Shown here piece by piece: positions 23,701-35,700 of a stretch of DNA of 64,000 bases; position 1 is the stretch's first letter, and each line of letters starts with the position of its first letter. Location: contig LS997567.1 in NCBI GenBank assembly GCA_000469685.2, positions 45,948,678 to 46,012,677 of the forward strand, written 5' to 3'. Origin of the DNA: Haemonchus contortus (taxonomy: Eukaryota > Nematoda > Chromadorea > Rhabditida > Trichostrongylidae). A model generated the notes under the pieces. That model was given only the letters and a program-made list of their open reading frames with translations, had not been told where the DNA came from and did not search any database. Made by a program: the position numbers and the translations under genes.

Positions 23701-26700
23701 CGCCTTACCCCTAATCTTGTTCCCGCCAAACGTTTAAATAGTGCTTTCTATAAATGTTCACGATTTAAAGCCTCATACACCGAGATGGTCTACAAAGCCC
23801 ATGATTTTGGAGAATTCACCCAGATCCTGACAGGATACAAGTTTTTCCTTTGTTTCCAGGAGTTTTTACTTGTTTCACACAAATAGAATCTTAATTCTCA
23901 TGAATACATCAAATTCAATAGGGGACTGTCCCGTGGGACGAGGTCCGCCAATGGTAACCGACGGTTAGTCAGCGCCTTCAAACGGCCTCGTCGTCAACGT
24001 GTTAAATACAGTGTCTCCAAATATGCAATAGCTATTATTTAACAAATAATCTACCAGATATAAAAGATCTTGTATAGAGTAAAGCCTGTGGTTACTCTTT
24101 GTATTATCACCTGCTTTGTAATAAACTTTATAACCATTGGTAGCCATCTTGGCTTTATTAACATTATTGAAACACAAATTTAATAATTCTTTGATGATAC
24201 TGAATATATTGCTGTGGTGTAGGTTAGTGAACGTGCCTACAAAGTCTGCTTTGTATATTTTTAATTCATTACCTTTTATATTACTTAACTCTTGACTAAT
24301 ATTAAGCCCAATAGATTTTTATAGTTCCTTCACGTTCCTTAACCTTAGTTATGTAATTAACAAAATGGTTCTTAAGAAAAGTGAAAATGTTGTGCAGCTC
24401 TATTGCCAAAGGTTTAAGATTACAGTGTTTAGCACCTGTTATAAATCTGAACTTAATGGGGTTTTTGTGTAGTTTAGGTAGCGCATATATATACGGCAGT
24501 CTAGCCACCTTCTTGATTTCTAGTTTATTACTAATGCATATATTATTTAGTTTATCCATAAGCTGTTCTTTATTGATTTTTTGTATGTGAACATATACAT
24601 TGTTAGCATTACCATACTCCCATACTTTATTATTAGCATTATAAAAAACACCCATTTCTCTAAGTAAGATAGTAAGGTATAACTTCTCACATATGATACC
24701 GTAATTGTTACTAGCTTAGCAGCAAACGCAAAGCCGTATTCTGAGTTGATTATTTAGTTTTGTATTTCGAATTAATACATGCCTCATTGATTCCAGCTAC
24801 CGTCAGGATAGCCTTTGTGTGATTGCTTCGACGTTGGGCATATTGAGCCGTGTTGCGAAATCTTTCTTCAGAAAACTGAAAAGTATCAAGTTAGAGGAAT
24901 TGAATTGAGAAGGAATATGTGGGGATGAAAAGTTTCGAGCATTCCAAGTATTCAACCGTATGTATTTGTTCCACAGTTCATGCATTCAAGCTGAGAAGGT
25001 CTGCGACGGGTCTATATAAGTACATAATTCCAAGAAGTTGTTAATTTGCCAATGAAAAAATCCATTTCACCAATAGAATCGATGCTTCTAATGACAAAGT
25101 GAATATTAGGTTATGCCGCCTTAATGTATCTAATTGGTGGACTTATTACGATGGCTATCCAAAAAGGAGCTCATTTCACTATGTTACCATGCATTAGAGC
25201 GGTACTTGGTCACTCCGTCCTGATCATAATGATGGTAAGCGGCTTCAGGAAACACTCGAGTGCTGAATTCGTCATGTTCAAACGATATATATCGAGCAGA
25301 CTTACGTTGATTTTATAGCCATTAAAGAACCATTCGGCTTGTGGTGAAGGTGTGCCATCGTAAGTGCATGATATGTTAACGTCAGCATTTTTTTTGACCG
25401 GCACGAACGTGTGTTCTGTTCTCACCCAAGGCGCTTCTGAAAAGGTAGACGATCGCATTGGTATAATCCGATTTCTTTGGCGTGCACCCTCAGTGCACAC
25501 TTATATCGATCGAAGATACTACTAGAATGCATAATCTAAGTTAGTGCAAATCTCAGCTGGCTGCTATGCGTGCGATATAAAAAGCCTCGACGAGAACATT
25601 CCGTAAATTGAAATGAACACAAGGCAAGGAAAATGGGGTGAACTCAACAAAACACTAGCCAGTCTATGTTGCTCTTACCTTTGGTTATTCGATTGAAGAT
25701 GGAGTGAACTTGGAATTTATTTATCGCTACCCTACCTTGGATGATACACTGATTTGATTCTCTTTGGAGCAACATTTTGAATCATTATTCTTCATAAGTC
25801 ATGATAATGAGAGCTGATGGATCTGCGAGCATAGTGTTCCGATAGCACAAGTTGTCCTCGAAATGTGACGCAAAGCTAAGGTGACGAATTTGGTCTGCAG
25901 CATGGCACTCATGAGTTAATTTCCTTAATTTCCCATTTTTCCAGCAAGCCTATCTTAACACCCTTCATGAACCTTCAAATAGCAGACGACGCTTTCTTTC
26001 AAATACAGAGCGATGACTTTCTGTAAAAAGGACTCAATGCGGTGGATTTCTGCACTCGGATAAAAGCGTTGGAGTTTTACATTGTTTTTCAGTGAACCTT
26101 CCAACTATGTAAGCTACTTCATGCAAACCAGTTCGTAGTCACTTATCTAAATAGAACTATCAGTACACAAAGTTTGGCATTTATGTTTTCCGTTTTGAGA
26201 ATGCACTAATGAATTTCAGTCTGAACTCTAGGAAATAGTTTCGAATTAGTGTTTAGCCTACACTATGACTTGCGGTGCTTGCAGTGACTAGTCGCCTAAA
26301 CATGTCAGTGCTCTAACCCTCTCAGGCCACTTTGGTCCCATGCAACGACTCAGGGGCAATCGAAGACTCGGTTGGCATGGGCGGGTATAAGTCTGGGTCC
26401 CAAACCCTTTCTGAAAGGCGCCACTTAGAACAACCCATTGTCAGCCTTCAACTAAACATTGGGTAAGTAAGAACAGCTTTTCGAGGCATGTGCATGTTCT
26501 TTCCATGGCGTGCGGAGTAGAAGAAAAATTTCCTTCAATTCCTAACTCGTTTTTTACCAACATCCTGTCTTGCTACTATCTCACAGAACTCGCGATATTC
26601 ACTACATTAAGGTATTAGGAGTGAAGGTTTAATGAAGACCTCCCGGATTAGGTCACACAAAAAATGATTCATAGCAAAAAAATTACTCTCGACAAGTGGA

Positions 26701-29700
26701 TCTTTATAGGATTACTCTCTTTTTTGTTGTCTAAACACTGATAATTAATCGCAGCGGTATTTGAGTAAGATCAACGCCCGGAGCGCGGCTTATTTGAATA
26801 ATTTGTTAGCGATACAGCTACATGTGTGCTTGCTACTATTTCTGAAAGAGCCATAAAGTTGCCCATGACGACAGCAATTCATAAGGACATCTCTCTACTT
26901 CTCAGTGACTACACAGCAATTGTGGCGTGGTAGGACGCGACAGCAGCTGGCTGAGATCATATCCTTGGCATACTAATCGCCTTCGCGCTAAAACCCTGTA
27001 CTTACCGAACCACAACAATGTTTGTTATTGTACAGAATGAAGCCAAAAGAAGCATTGCAGATGTGTTACGCTGAAGGGTTAGTAAGGTGAAGAGCAAAGG
27101 AGATCAACAGTTCAACACATGCAGCGGTACGACATCATGCTTGAACTCACCGTGTTTCGCAGCATCTTCACGCTCTGTAATAAACCGTTCAATCAAACAG
27201 AAACACATCAATGAAAAACACGTGCTTTCATTTTGAAGAAATAGCGGACTATTATAAACGGCAATTTTTCTGGACAGGCTCGAAGCGGTTACAAATGTAA
27301 TTGCAATATTTTGGGAATCGTGAACTAAAAACAAGGCGAGTTAATGAAAACCAATCAGTGGTGCAGGCAAACAAGCCATCTCATAACCGTTCCGTCTAAT
27401 AATAGCCGAAAGGCTGAGATTGATATACAACATGGTTTCCTGCGCTTAGGAAGTTGTTAAAGTTTCCACGAATTCCTTTTTAACATAATGTTTTGAATCC
27501 TTCATTGCAGGTTCCACTAAACTAGAGTTTTGCTATGAAGAAAACCCAGCGAAAATTCCTGAACATCTGTGGTAATTTAGCGTGCTACATCTTTCAAGGT
27601 TGAAGATTGGTAAACAACTTGTTTTCGGATCATCCTCAAATGTAGAAAGAGTACATATGACCGAACATTCTGCTTTACTTTTGCCTAATCTCTGAGCGAC
27701 TGCACCGCTAGTGCCAGACTTTTTTCTAGGCATTAGAAGATCAAGCTAATGGATATATACTAGATTTACACTTGACTATCATTTTCATCGAAAACGCCCT
27801 ACAGTTGATAGTTCTAACCAACGTGTTCTTCTTCTGGTATTCTGACTTCAGCCCCAGAAGTTATACATTGCTAGCCTACAGTACTCATGTAGGCCTCTTT
27901 GGGAAGCTGATTTCGATGATTTTGCTCCGCTTTTCAATTCCAGTTATCTTGTGCATGCAACCTAGACCACGGAGAGCGACACTGGTCCATCTTTCATACG
28001 TGTAATGTCTGTACAAACTGTGGGTCTAGACAAATGACATCATAAGCCAAATCATTAATGGGAGAACTATCTATCTCACGTTGTAAACGTAATTTCAATT
28101 TCTCAGTGAGAGGTATTTTTTGTGCGGAAAAAACTGCACTCGTTGTGTGTGTAGGTTGCACAGCAAAAATGACACTCAAAAGAAACAACTGAAGGAGAAC
28201 GTCTTTTTACATGCGTGACTGGACAAAGGGAGAAGCGTCAATCGAGACTGGGATGATGTTCGAAAGAGCGAAGATCCAAATATTTGCTCACCGTTTACTT
28301 GTATTTTCAGTGTGGCAAAGTCACTGCCTGCCGCATTAGTCGCTGTGCATTCGTACTCGCCCGAATGCGACTTTTTGGCCTTTGAAATCACCAGTTGTGG
28401 ACCACGAACCGACAAATCCGACGGCATTCTTCCATCCTGAACTTCGAGTTTATCTCATTGTGGTAATGTAATTTGGAAACGATGATTTGCCAATTTCATG
28501 CTACCGCCAAGGTGAGAGTCGTCGTTGGTGGCGTGCCATCCAATGCCATCTAGGCGCCGACCGCTCTCGCCAATTACACTCTAATAACGGTGATTGACCT
28601 AATCTCTGGGTCGGGATTATCATCAGAAGCTCGGGAAATGATTGGCTATGATTGACCACATGATTCATTACGCTGATACTGAACAAGTACAGTACATATA
28701 CTAGTTGCTTTGTTGGGAATAAAATGTGAAAATGGATAAGTGCTCACCTTCCGAGACCATCTAATTGTCGGAGTTGGATTACCCTTAGCCAGGCAGCGCA
28801 CAACCACTTGTTCATCGCCAACTGACAACAGATATTCTGGCTCATCCGGTGAGATGACGACAGTTGGCGGAGCTGAACGTGAACATATGTAAGACAGAGG
28901 ATCGCCTCACTGTATGAAGTACATTCACAAATGTACCTGCGTCAACCATTTTTTGCCCCTGAAATGGAACATGGGGTTCTGATATCATACTACATGTTTT
29001 GGTGTAACGAATCGTAGTTCGTTCTATACAAACTACTATGTGTTTTTCGCAGCGTCGGCCTCGGCCGAGCGATTGTTTTTCTGGACTGTACTTCGTTAGT
29101 TGCTGAAGCAGTGCCAGTTCCTTTGACGATTACCATTGCAAGCCCCTTCAATAATGGCAAAAGCTAATCATGTGGCCGAATGAACCTCAAGAGACAGACT
29201 TGAAGTGGAAGCTGCAAGTGCCTGGACTCTTGAAAGGATTTTACCGGCACTAAACTGATTCTAAGAAGCAATGAACTTTTCTTGAACTGCATATCTTCAA
29301 GCAGAGCCAACGAGGCTGTTCAAAAGGGTTCCGTAATTGAGACTACATGGGTGGAGAACATGTCATGGGGGATGCAAATAAGGCTCGAATTAAATCTAAG
29401 GTGTTGTAATTAAATGGCTATCGTATCACTCGCTGGATACACATGCCGAACGGCATCCCTTCAGTGGTCGAAGGCATAGAGGAGGAACGGCTTTTAATCA
29501 TGACGAATTAAATACGGAATCAGGACTGTTCTACCACAAATTCTGAAAATATGCCAACGAAGTCGATCCGATCCGAGTGCTGCTCGTTCATTTTGACAGA
29601 CCACGCTGCAGATTGCGTAATGATCAATGAGTCATAGGCGGTCACATCGATGAGGGCCTTAGATAGGCGAATTATGCCGTCCAAAACGATATCACGTATA

Positions 29701-30216
29701 TAACCATACCAAAGAATTTTCGTTAGAGTAGCTTGATATAGACGTTGATTATGCTCACAGTGTACAATGATCTTGTAGACGATCTCCTGTTCAGGTTCCA
29801 AGACCGCGCACACGTAATCACTCATGTCCATCGGTTCCACGTCGAGAATTGTGAGCGTTGAATTCTAAAGGCCATATCCATGATTTCCACGTCTTCCCTC
29901 ATTGGTTGTGCCACAATCTGCCACTCACCGATCCGTCTTTGATGACCTGCATACGTTCGTCCTCGGCGAGGTTCTCCTCGTCAATGAAGAGAGGATTCTC
30001 TTTTCGCCGCCATATGATCGGCCCTGATCCGAGATCTTGTACGTAACACGGCAACTCCAATTGTTCACCTTCATTCACCTGCAAGACCAACAACAAAAAA
30101 GCTGAAAATAGTTAAGGTTAAATGAAATTAACTACCGTTATTGTTTTCCCTTTAGTGACGATTTTTTGACACTCGGTCATTTGTATGAGGGCAATCATAA
30201 AAAACAAACACCTCAT
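16889..30216 (-). CDS. GPI-anchored adhesion protein, 3 Ig + 1 FN3 (WRK-1/Klingon type), 11 exons
   Basis: Exons, 5' to 3' on the minus strand: 30216-30136, 30078-29929, 29864-29759, 28872-28748, 28436-28292, 25436-25306, 24875-24783, 22205-22133, 17424-17293, 17202-17041, 16959-16889. They sum to 1269 nt, 422 codons plus stop, with every phase matching. Residues 1-16 form a signal peptide (MRCLFFMIALIQMTEC). Ig1 has C38, W50, C96; Ig2 C139, W151, C184; Ig3 C226, W238, C285. An FN3 domain spans about 303-397, with W318 and the Y370 corner. The C-terminus (about 407-422) is a short hydrophobic tail ending at the stop, as in GPI-anchored proteins. Sequons lie at N78, N223 and N264. In worms, few Ig domains plus one FN3 and a GPI tail fits WRK-1 (axon guidance at the ventral midline; fly Klingon/Wrapper), with RIG-3 as the alternative. 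The structure is seen; the orthology is inferred from architecture. Introns 5, 7 and 8 are long and filled with mobile elements. Confidence 0.9.
17641..17722 (+). repeat. (ACATAC)n microsatellite
   Basis: ACATACACATACACATACAC continues for about 80 bases and ends in (AC)n. It lies in intron 8. Confidence 0.95.
17840..18047 (-). repeat. Minisatellite unit left of the RTE insertion
   Basis: TGCCGCCTGTACTCAGGCCAA and CCCCGCCTCTTAAGGGCGGA match, inverted, the units at 49.6 kb and continue at 20734. Confidence 0.75.
18310..18965 (+). pseudogene. RTE 2 endonuclease domain
   Basis: Two frames: EKIKADIVSVCEIMRARAV (E of the catalytic motif), then LKIVLVYAPTASAQDDELER, a GDFSAVVGSR box (normally GDFNA), LGRYDAGVRNDGGNHLMEFA and TFFEKKAKRLRTWRSPDTKT. 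Frame changes separate these. It would have nicked DNA to prime reverse transcription. Confidence 0.8.
18960..20650 (+). pseudogene. RTE 2 reverse transcriptase
   Basis: The longest frame (19410-20333) holds the RT core: KKGNPESLDNYRPITLLSQA, SREQAGFRSEYSTIDHLHVV, MAFVDYRKAFDSVETNAIL (first catalytic Asp), KGVRQGYTISPRLFALTLEA and LLFADDCVIFAHDA (FADD catalytic box). A C-terminal WAGHVAQLKDNRWTFRLTNW segment follows at about 20495. The linker region is in another frame and the end is broken by stops, so it is a recent but dead copy. Confidence 0.88.
20734..21195 (-). repeat. Minisatellite units right of the RTE insertion
   Basis: About three units share TGCCRCCTGTACTCCTA, AATTTGRACTCTCTRG and CGCCC blocks. 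Inverted, they match 49.6-50.06 kb. Confidence 0.8.
21704..21952. mobile_element. MITE with about 60-bp inverted repeats, in intron 8
   Basis: ACATTCACCCAGAACTGGAT at the left pairs with ATCCAGTTCTGGGTGAATGT at the right. Pairing extends through CGCGCGGCGAA.TTCGTGGTGATCAAA. No coding sequence. Confidence 0.88.
22827..24720 (-). pseudogene. RT pseudogene with PKLHKNP and GVPQG motifs
   Basis: N-terminal block: YIYALPKLHKNPIKFRFITG (finger motif) at about 24450. Middle: LLYLVDYLLNNSYCIFGDTV, then across the MITE KQQKGVPQGGNFSPLSVDL. A degraded catalytic stretch with MDDLLI follows at about 23310, then SYYLDLDISIINDKIITTLY with NKTDDFNFKVIRFPHG, and a tail KFISYKYGLDTKFTKIEKLV ending at 22827. 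The order resembles a widespread metazoan RT family without an obvious endonuclease, tentatively Penelope-like. The usual GIPMG reads GVPQG. Frames change several times, and no GIY-YIG domain was seen. Confidence 0.7.
23467..24001. mobile_element. piggyBac-type MITE, 535 bp, TTAA target sites
   Basis: The inverted ends CACGTTGACGAC (23467-23478) and GTCGTCAACGTG (23990-24001) are each flanked by TTAA (23463-23466, 24002-24005), as piggyBac insertions are. Removing it with one TTAA restores the RT reading frame around it. No transposase inside. Confidence 0.9.
24777..24784 (-). other. GC-type 5' splice site (GAG|GCATGT), intron 7
   Basis: Exon 7 must end in phase 0 to join exon 8 (start 22205). 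Ending at 24783 with donor GCATGT yields LTVAGINEDSFGDYMC, which keeps the canonical Ig spacing before the second cysteine (L at -15, V at -13, I at -10, G at -4, Y at -2). The nearest in-phase GT donor (ACG|GTAGCT, upstream) would delete six residues of this strand. GC-AG introns are a known minor class, and the rest of this donor matches consensus. Confidence 0.7.
25437..28291 (-). other. Intron 5 of the Ig/FN3 gene
   Basis: 2855 bp, containing the diverged SINE at 26248-26445. A 64-codon minus-strand frame (28188-27994) begins like a signal peptide (MFLLSVIFAVQPTHTTSA) but is otherwise unrecognised. Confidence 0.6.
26248..26445 (-). mobile_element. tRNA-derived SINE, copy 3 (diverged), in intron 5
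   Basis: It shares the ACTATGACTTGCGGTG...CAGTGCT..CCCTCTCAGGC...GGCATGGGCGGGTATAAGTC.GGG order of the family and the terminal CCACTT, but with many substitutions and no clear 3' end. It lies within intron 5 of the Ig/FN3 gene, in the same orientation as the gene. Confidence 0.5.
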
Positions 30217-30262
30217 TTTGCCAGATGTCGTCAGTCTCAGATCGTGTATTTACAAACCTGTA
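30217..30262 (-). promoter_or_regulatory. Candidate 5' UTR and spliced-leader acceptor of the Ig/FN3 gene
   Basis: On the minus strand a pyrimidine/A-rich TATTTTACAG ends at 30259, 43 bases before the ATG at 30216. Nematode spliced-leader acceptors have this form and usually lie tens of bases upstream of the start. The ATG context (ggcaaaATG) is favourable and begins a good signal peptide. Trans-splicing itself is inferred. Confidence 0.4.
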
Positions 30263-32450
30263 AAATACCTGATGAAACACAGATGCCATTCGTGACGCAT
30301 TGACACATCACGAAACTGCATCGACAAAAACATTGATGCCATTTAAAGCAGGCCAAGTGCACGCGAAAGATTCCAGAATTGTGGCGCCGTAATCTTCTGC
30401 TTTAACCCCTTCGAGATACGTTTGGGTCACTAAACAATAAGAGTACAGAAAATGAGCCCTGGAAGGACGGGCTGGGTCGACTCTCATTAGCAGGGCAAAT
30501 CGGGAGAGGTAGGGTGTAAAGGGCAGAATTTTCCTGTGTGGTTTTCCGGCAGTCTCCTTAATCTCAGCAACAACAATGCAACGTTGGCGATAACTCCCGC
30601 TAACAAAAAAGTGCATTCGGCCACAAGAATGATGACCCCTGGGGCGACGTTCTGAACGATCGAATTCTCTGGATAAAACAGACTTCTTTACTTTTAGCTG
30701 TAGAGAGCATGAATTACACAGGTTAATGATCAAAGGCAGGAGATGGAATGCTTGTGGCCATGTAAGACCGAATAGAACTTAGCTCGATTACATATAATTT
30801 CTATTATCTGCAACAATCTGAGCAGAGCTGGTTAGATCTGTGGTTATGGAAGTAGTTCTCTAAACGAATGGTGAGAATATGAACAGCAGTTCATTCTAAG
30901 ATCTAGGGTGCGCAATATCCAGGAAGAGAAGAAGGAATTGTAGCGGTAGCATTTGAATGAATAGTCTGCAGCATCAAAGATTCGAGCGCTGTTGAACAGT
31001 GAAAAAAACTGCATCTTCTTGAAGAGCTAATGGGTTAAACCTATTTTTGACTGACGACGAATGGTCAAGAGCGTGTGAAAAGGCGTAGAGGGACACTTAC
31101 ACTGAACTGATAGAAAAGGTCAGCGCCACTAAGATAAGTGCGTGCGACGGTTAGTGAAATTGTAATTGTATCAAGGGCAACGCTACCGTTGAGCAAATAC
31201 AAGCACCATGTGAATAGACAACATTAACTGGTTTTATAAATAAAAAAAGCATCCCAGAGTGGCAAGCTTATGGCTTTCACCATTTTTTGGAGTGGGAGTT
31301 TGCACTGATTAGAGAGGGAGGAGTGGTTTATGGACCATGCTGGGGATGCGCATATGGTCCTGCATGGTCAGCCTCCTCCCTCCCACCCCTTAGCCTCCTC
31401 CCCCTACAATCGCCTATTACGTGGGGGAAGGGGGCGTTTATATGATGGTCTCGAATTTCGTCAAACCAATGCTAGCCAAACAAAATAGAAGTAGAATTGA
31501 GAACAACGATCAGCCCATTTGGAAATGATGACTCTGGTCAGTAACAGAGCGAGATGAATGAGCCGAAAAAATTGCGAACATGACTGTTCGAAAGTGAGAC
31601 GCTGGTCGGTGCCTTATTGCAGCACTTTGTAGGTTTTGCTATTGTTACATAGCATCTGAAAAGCGTGGTGTTAGCATTTCCCAAGAATCCTTCGCTTTCG
31701 CTCTCTGAGCAGAGCCTAAAGCCAGTCAGTCTGCCTCTCCGACCCAAAAAAATTCGCTCGTCATCGTTTCTAGTTGAGGAAAAAAATGTGGCAGATGTGT
31801 ATGTCTATGATGATTAGCATTGACAGTATCGAATAATTGAGGGGGATTTGACGTTCAGAGTGAGTCACGAGCTCGTTCGACTTAAACTTGTTCAAATTTC
31901 AGTTATCGAATGTCGATCAGCCTCGCTGTAAAACCGCCCGCACCCCTCTCAAAGTCTCATGTTTGAGATGGTGGTCTGCTAGTTTTGTTCAAGTGAAAGA
32001 GAATAGGGAAAGAATGCATGAGTGAAGGCGGAAAACTGATGGTTCCGAGGGGGACATGACGTTCGACGCGAGCAACTGCGGCGCCCTCACCCCTTTCAAT
32101 TCCGCTGCTCGGTTTCCGGCCAGCTTCATCTCTTTCGCATTTAACCAAGGCAAAAACCTAGACAGCTAGTGGTGCGCGAGCCATCAACATTTCCCAGCAT
32201 AACCGATTGCACCCAGTTGCTGAATCGAATAAACAGAAGCTCGTTGCGCTGATTGCGAAAACAAGCGGATATGGGGGCATGACCTTGGCGTCGTAATTGG
32301 CAAATAACAGAATGAGCTCTTCCTTGCTTGAGGGCGAGAGCATGACACCATCAAAGGTTCTCTTCCCTTCTGTGCATGAGAGGAAGGGATTCTCGTCTAT
32401 TCCCAATCTTCACCAGAAGAGGGAACGTTTCAAGGTAAATATATCCGAAT
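30263..32450. other. Upstream region of the Ig/FN3 gene, no gene recognised
   Basis: A 141-codon minus-strand frame (30733-30308) ends 92 bases before the start codon of the Ig/FN3 gene. It matches nothing I know and may be chance. The promoter is expected here. Confidence 0.4.
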
Positions 32451-32451
32451 A

Positions 32452-32730
32452 AAGGCGGAGGTGGGGTAGTGGCACGTGGCGCACTACCACTCACGCATTG
32501 TCACAAATCCCGAATCGAAAGCCCAGGCCAACCAAGCCTTCTATCTTTTCGTGGTCGGTTACTTGATATCAGACTTTTGGGAGGATAAAAGCGCTGACTT
32601 CTACATCAGTTAGTCACCGCAGGCCATTGTGTAGGCCACATACGCATTAAATACGCCAGTACGATTCTGAGTGGAAGTCGAATGCGGGGGTGCATCCTTC
32701 AGATGGGATTGATTAACGCCGAAATTCTTC
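32452..32730 (+). mobile_element. tRNA-derived SINE, copy 4
   Basis: It starts GGCGGAGGTGGGGTAGTGGC, passes AGGCCAACCAAGCCTTC, GGGAGGATAAAAGCGCTGAC, CACCGCAGGCCATTGTGTAG and TGAGTGGAAGTCGAATGCGG, and ends GGGATTGATTAACGCCGAAA. The B box is decayed (CCCGAATCG). Confidence 0.7.
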
Positions 32731-32734
32731 ATAT

Positions 32735-35700
32735 TCGAAGAAGTTTGAGACCATGACAGTATAGACTCTACAAAATCAGGTGTGTTTGTTAATAAAAGTA
32801 TTAAATATAGTAAGAGTTTCGCTTGTGACAACGAGTTTTCATTCGCCTGAGCTTTAGAGCCATGGCCTGTGACGAAGATGATTGCGGCGAAACGACAGGC
32901 CGTTGAAACAATAAATAGTTCCACATGAGTATTTCGCACGGCACATGGATATAGCAATCGCAAATGATAAGAATAAATAGATCTCAGTAGCTTTTTCGAG
33001 AACAGAACCTCATTGGAGGGAGTCATCAAATATTTTGCAGTCAAATATCTTGTTAACATTTCAAGATGGGTTTCCTTTCGAAGAGAAGGTAGAGGGAATG
33101 AGAAGGACGCGAAAGTATTTTTACGCACAAATCGCAACTACCAGTGAGGGCAATATTAGGAGCGATCGAACCCATACGTATGTATATGCGATATTGTTCT
33201 CCTCTTTTACGTGATGAGTGATCATAACGACTACGATTCAACAAGTTCGAGGACAGAATTCTCGAAAAGAGGCCATTCGGTTTCCACACGAATGCTACTC
33301 AAAGTAAATAATGTCAGGCACATACATACGCCGGCGCCACCTCGACATCGCCATCTTCCATCGCATTGATTCCGTCCTCTTGCAATACCTCATTCTCGAA
33401 GCGCAAATAAAACACTCTTCAGTGTCTTGTTCAGCATCGTTGACGATGATATGACGGCAACAAGTGGTACATAACAAAGGAAGAGGAAGAGACGGACACG
33501 CAGCGAGGTGGCCAACGAAGGAGGTGATGGTTACACTAGGGAAGTGCGAGGCGGTATTTGTTTGTAGCCATAACGGCGAGAACCGTTTACGAGCACCCGA
33601 TTGTCTCTAACAACGCCTCCTATGGTCACTCGTAGTCACGTAATAAATGAATACACGGTTCAAGGACATTAGTTTACTCGAATTGTCAACCGTAAGCCAA
33701 TTTTTGGCTGCTATCACAAAAATACCTTAGAACGCGACCAAATCCGCAAATTACTCTGTATTCAAACTAATGAGTTCTCATTTGAAAACATGAGAACATG
33801 TGATCGACCTAAAGATGGGCTAATATCATTCTATTCACTCTTGAAAACGGGATACATTTAATTGGTAGCAGAACAATGTACAAATATTGGAAGTACTGTA
33901 GTCTTTGAGAATGGCTGCACCATATGTCTCATGAGCTGTGATAAAGTTACACATGAGAAGCGGAAGGGCTTTCGCATGACAGCAGTTAAAACGGAGCTGC
34001 ACTGAAAGACGTTGCCATGGGTGTTAGGGCAAAAAAGGATGGGGATAAATGAAGGGATTGATCGAAGAGAGAATCTGAACCAATTTCTGGAGAACATAAA
34101 TTTCTGAATATATTTACTTCTTATTACACTAGTACCGAAAGTCTGTGCTATCGTGGCTCAATTACATCTGAGCGAGTTTTGATAAAGCATCCTTAAACAC
34201 TCAGATTGGTAAACCGCCGACAGGTACACTGCATTTGAGTGAAAACTCTTCGGTCCTGTAATGTTTTGCGTTCCAAGATCAATGATTCATTACCAGGTTG
34301 GTAATCCAAAAATAAATGCAGGAGAAAATCGTTTGAATATTCGAAAGCATTTAGGGCATTATCAGACGAACAAAAAGAAAAAGAATTGCTGACACAGTCC
34401 ACCGGGAAGAATTTCCAGCTGAAAGCGACCAACATTAACATCACACAAAGATGCACTAGCAAAGTGCTGTTGGTGATGGTCAGAACCTCATCCCGAAAGC
34501 AATGCCGAAGTAGGCGTGGTCGAAAGAAGCGATAGAGGCGTAGGGAAAGGGCTAGAGTGGAAGGCAAGAAGGAAGAGGCAGAGATCATGAGTAGAGCAGA
34601 AGGTGGCAAATTAGCTGCCTGGTAGTGTAACCTCATAGATGTTAGAAGACAGAAAGAAAGAGGATCATTTTTCTCTTCAAGCTCAGACTAGACTATGTTC
34701 GTTGGTCGCATTTAGCATACTTCGGTTCTAGGCAAAGAAGCAAGAATCGTTTTCAATGCGTAAAACCGGAGATCAAAACAATGGTGTAAGAAGAATTGCG
34801 CTACGCTAGTTCTTTATAGCTACAGGTAATGGACCTGTATATGTGAGGCGTAGACTACATAGTGCTGATGGGACGTACGTAAAGGTAATAAGCATTCTAT
34901 GAAATTCTACCGTTACTTATCGAATGTAATTGTTACAGCGTTGGAGGGAGGCTACATTAGTGGATGAAGGCTTATAGAAGTCAGATTGAAATACATTTAC
35001 CTCATTCAATTTTTACCCCCACTTCGACTTCAATAATTAGGTTTACGATAAAGACTGAATGCGGTCAAACAGTACTTAGTATTAAACATTGGTACTAGGA
35101 CAGGTCCAACATGAGAACATGATCGTTTTCAACAAAATACGCTCTATGAAACTGCTTAGACGTACTGGTAATCGAGAAAAACCGGTTGCAAGTACATGAC
35201 CGAATGCAAGTTGACCACAGGACCGAAAAACTATTGTTTTTTATTTTTTATAGACGTCGTGTGAATAAGCGCTGCACGCATTCGTCATTGAATAACTGTA
35301 CAGCACTGTGATAAGAAAAGTGATATTGTGAAATACTTCCCAACGTGACTCAGCACATGATAAATATGAGATGCATATTCGAACCAAGCCATCTCCAAAA
35401 TTCAGTTATCGTGGACAACGATGCTTTGATACTTTGAGTCGTTTAGGCCGACGATAAGAAAATCACACAGCGGTGAAATTGCAGACATTGCCGAATATGT
35501 CGCCAACGGCTCAAAGCGCTCCAACATAAGCATTGGCGGATTAAGGGCAGACATAGTAGGCTCGGCGTTCCTGGCACAAATCGGTGCTGAATAGCAACTG
35601 GAAGGTTCCATAAGAATGTTGTGGTTATGGATCAGATTTTAGGAGGGAAACGTTTATGATCTTAATTTGAAACGAACCAGTGAAGTCACAAAATAACATA

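Larger units (their letters stand above)
22400..24720 (-). mobile_element. Reverse-transcriptase element (possibly Penelope-like), split by a MITE, in intron 7
   Basis: Minus-strand RT sequence fills most of intron 7 in the sense orientation of the host gene. A hairpin (GTTCCTACTGT/ACAGTAGGAAC) at 22420-22469 lies near its 3' end. A 535-bp TTAA-flanked MITE interrupts it. Its clade is not settled. Confidence 0.7.

Noticed and set aside
32610..33137. 175-codon minus-strand frame
   Set aside because: Its 3' end is antisense SINE and no motif or splice partner was found.
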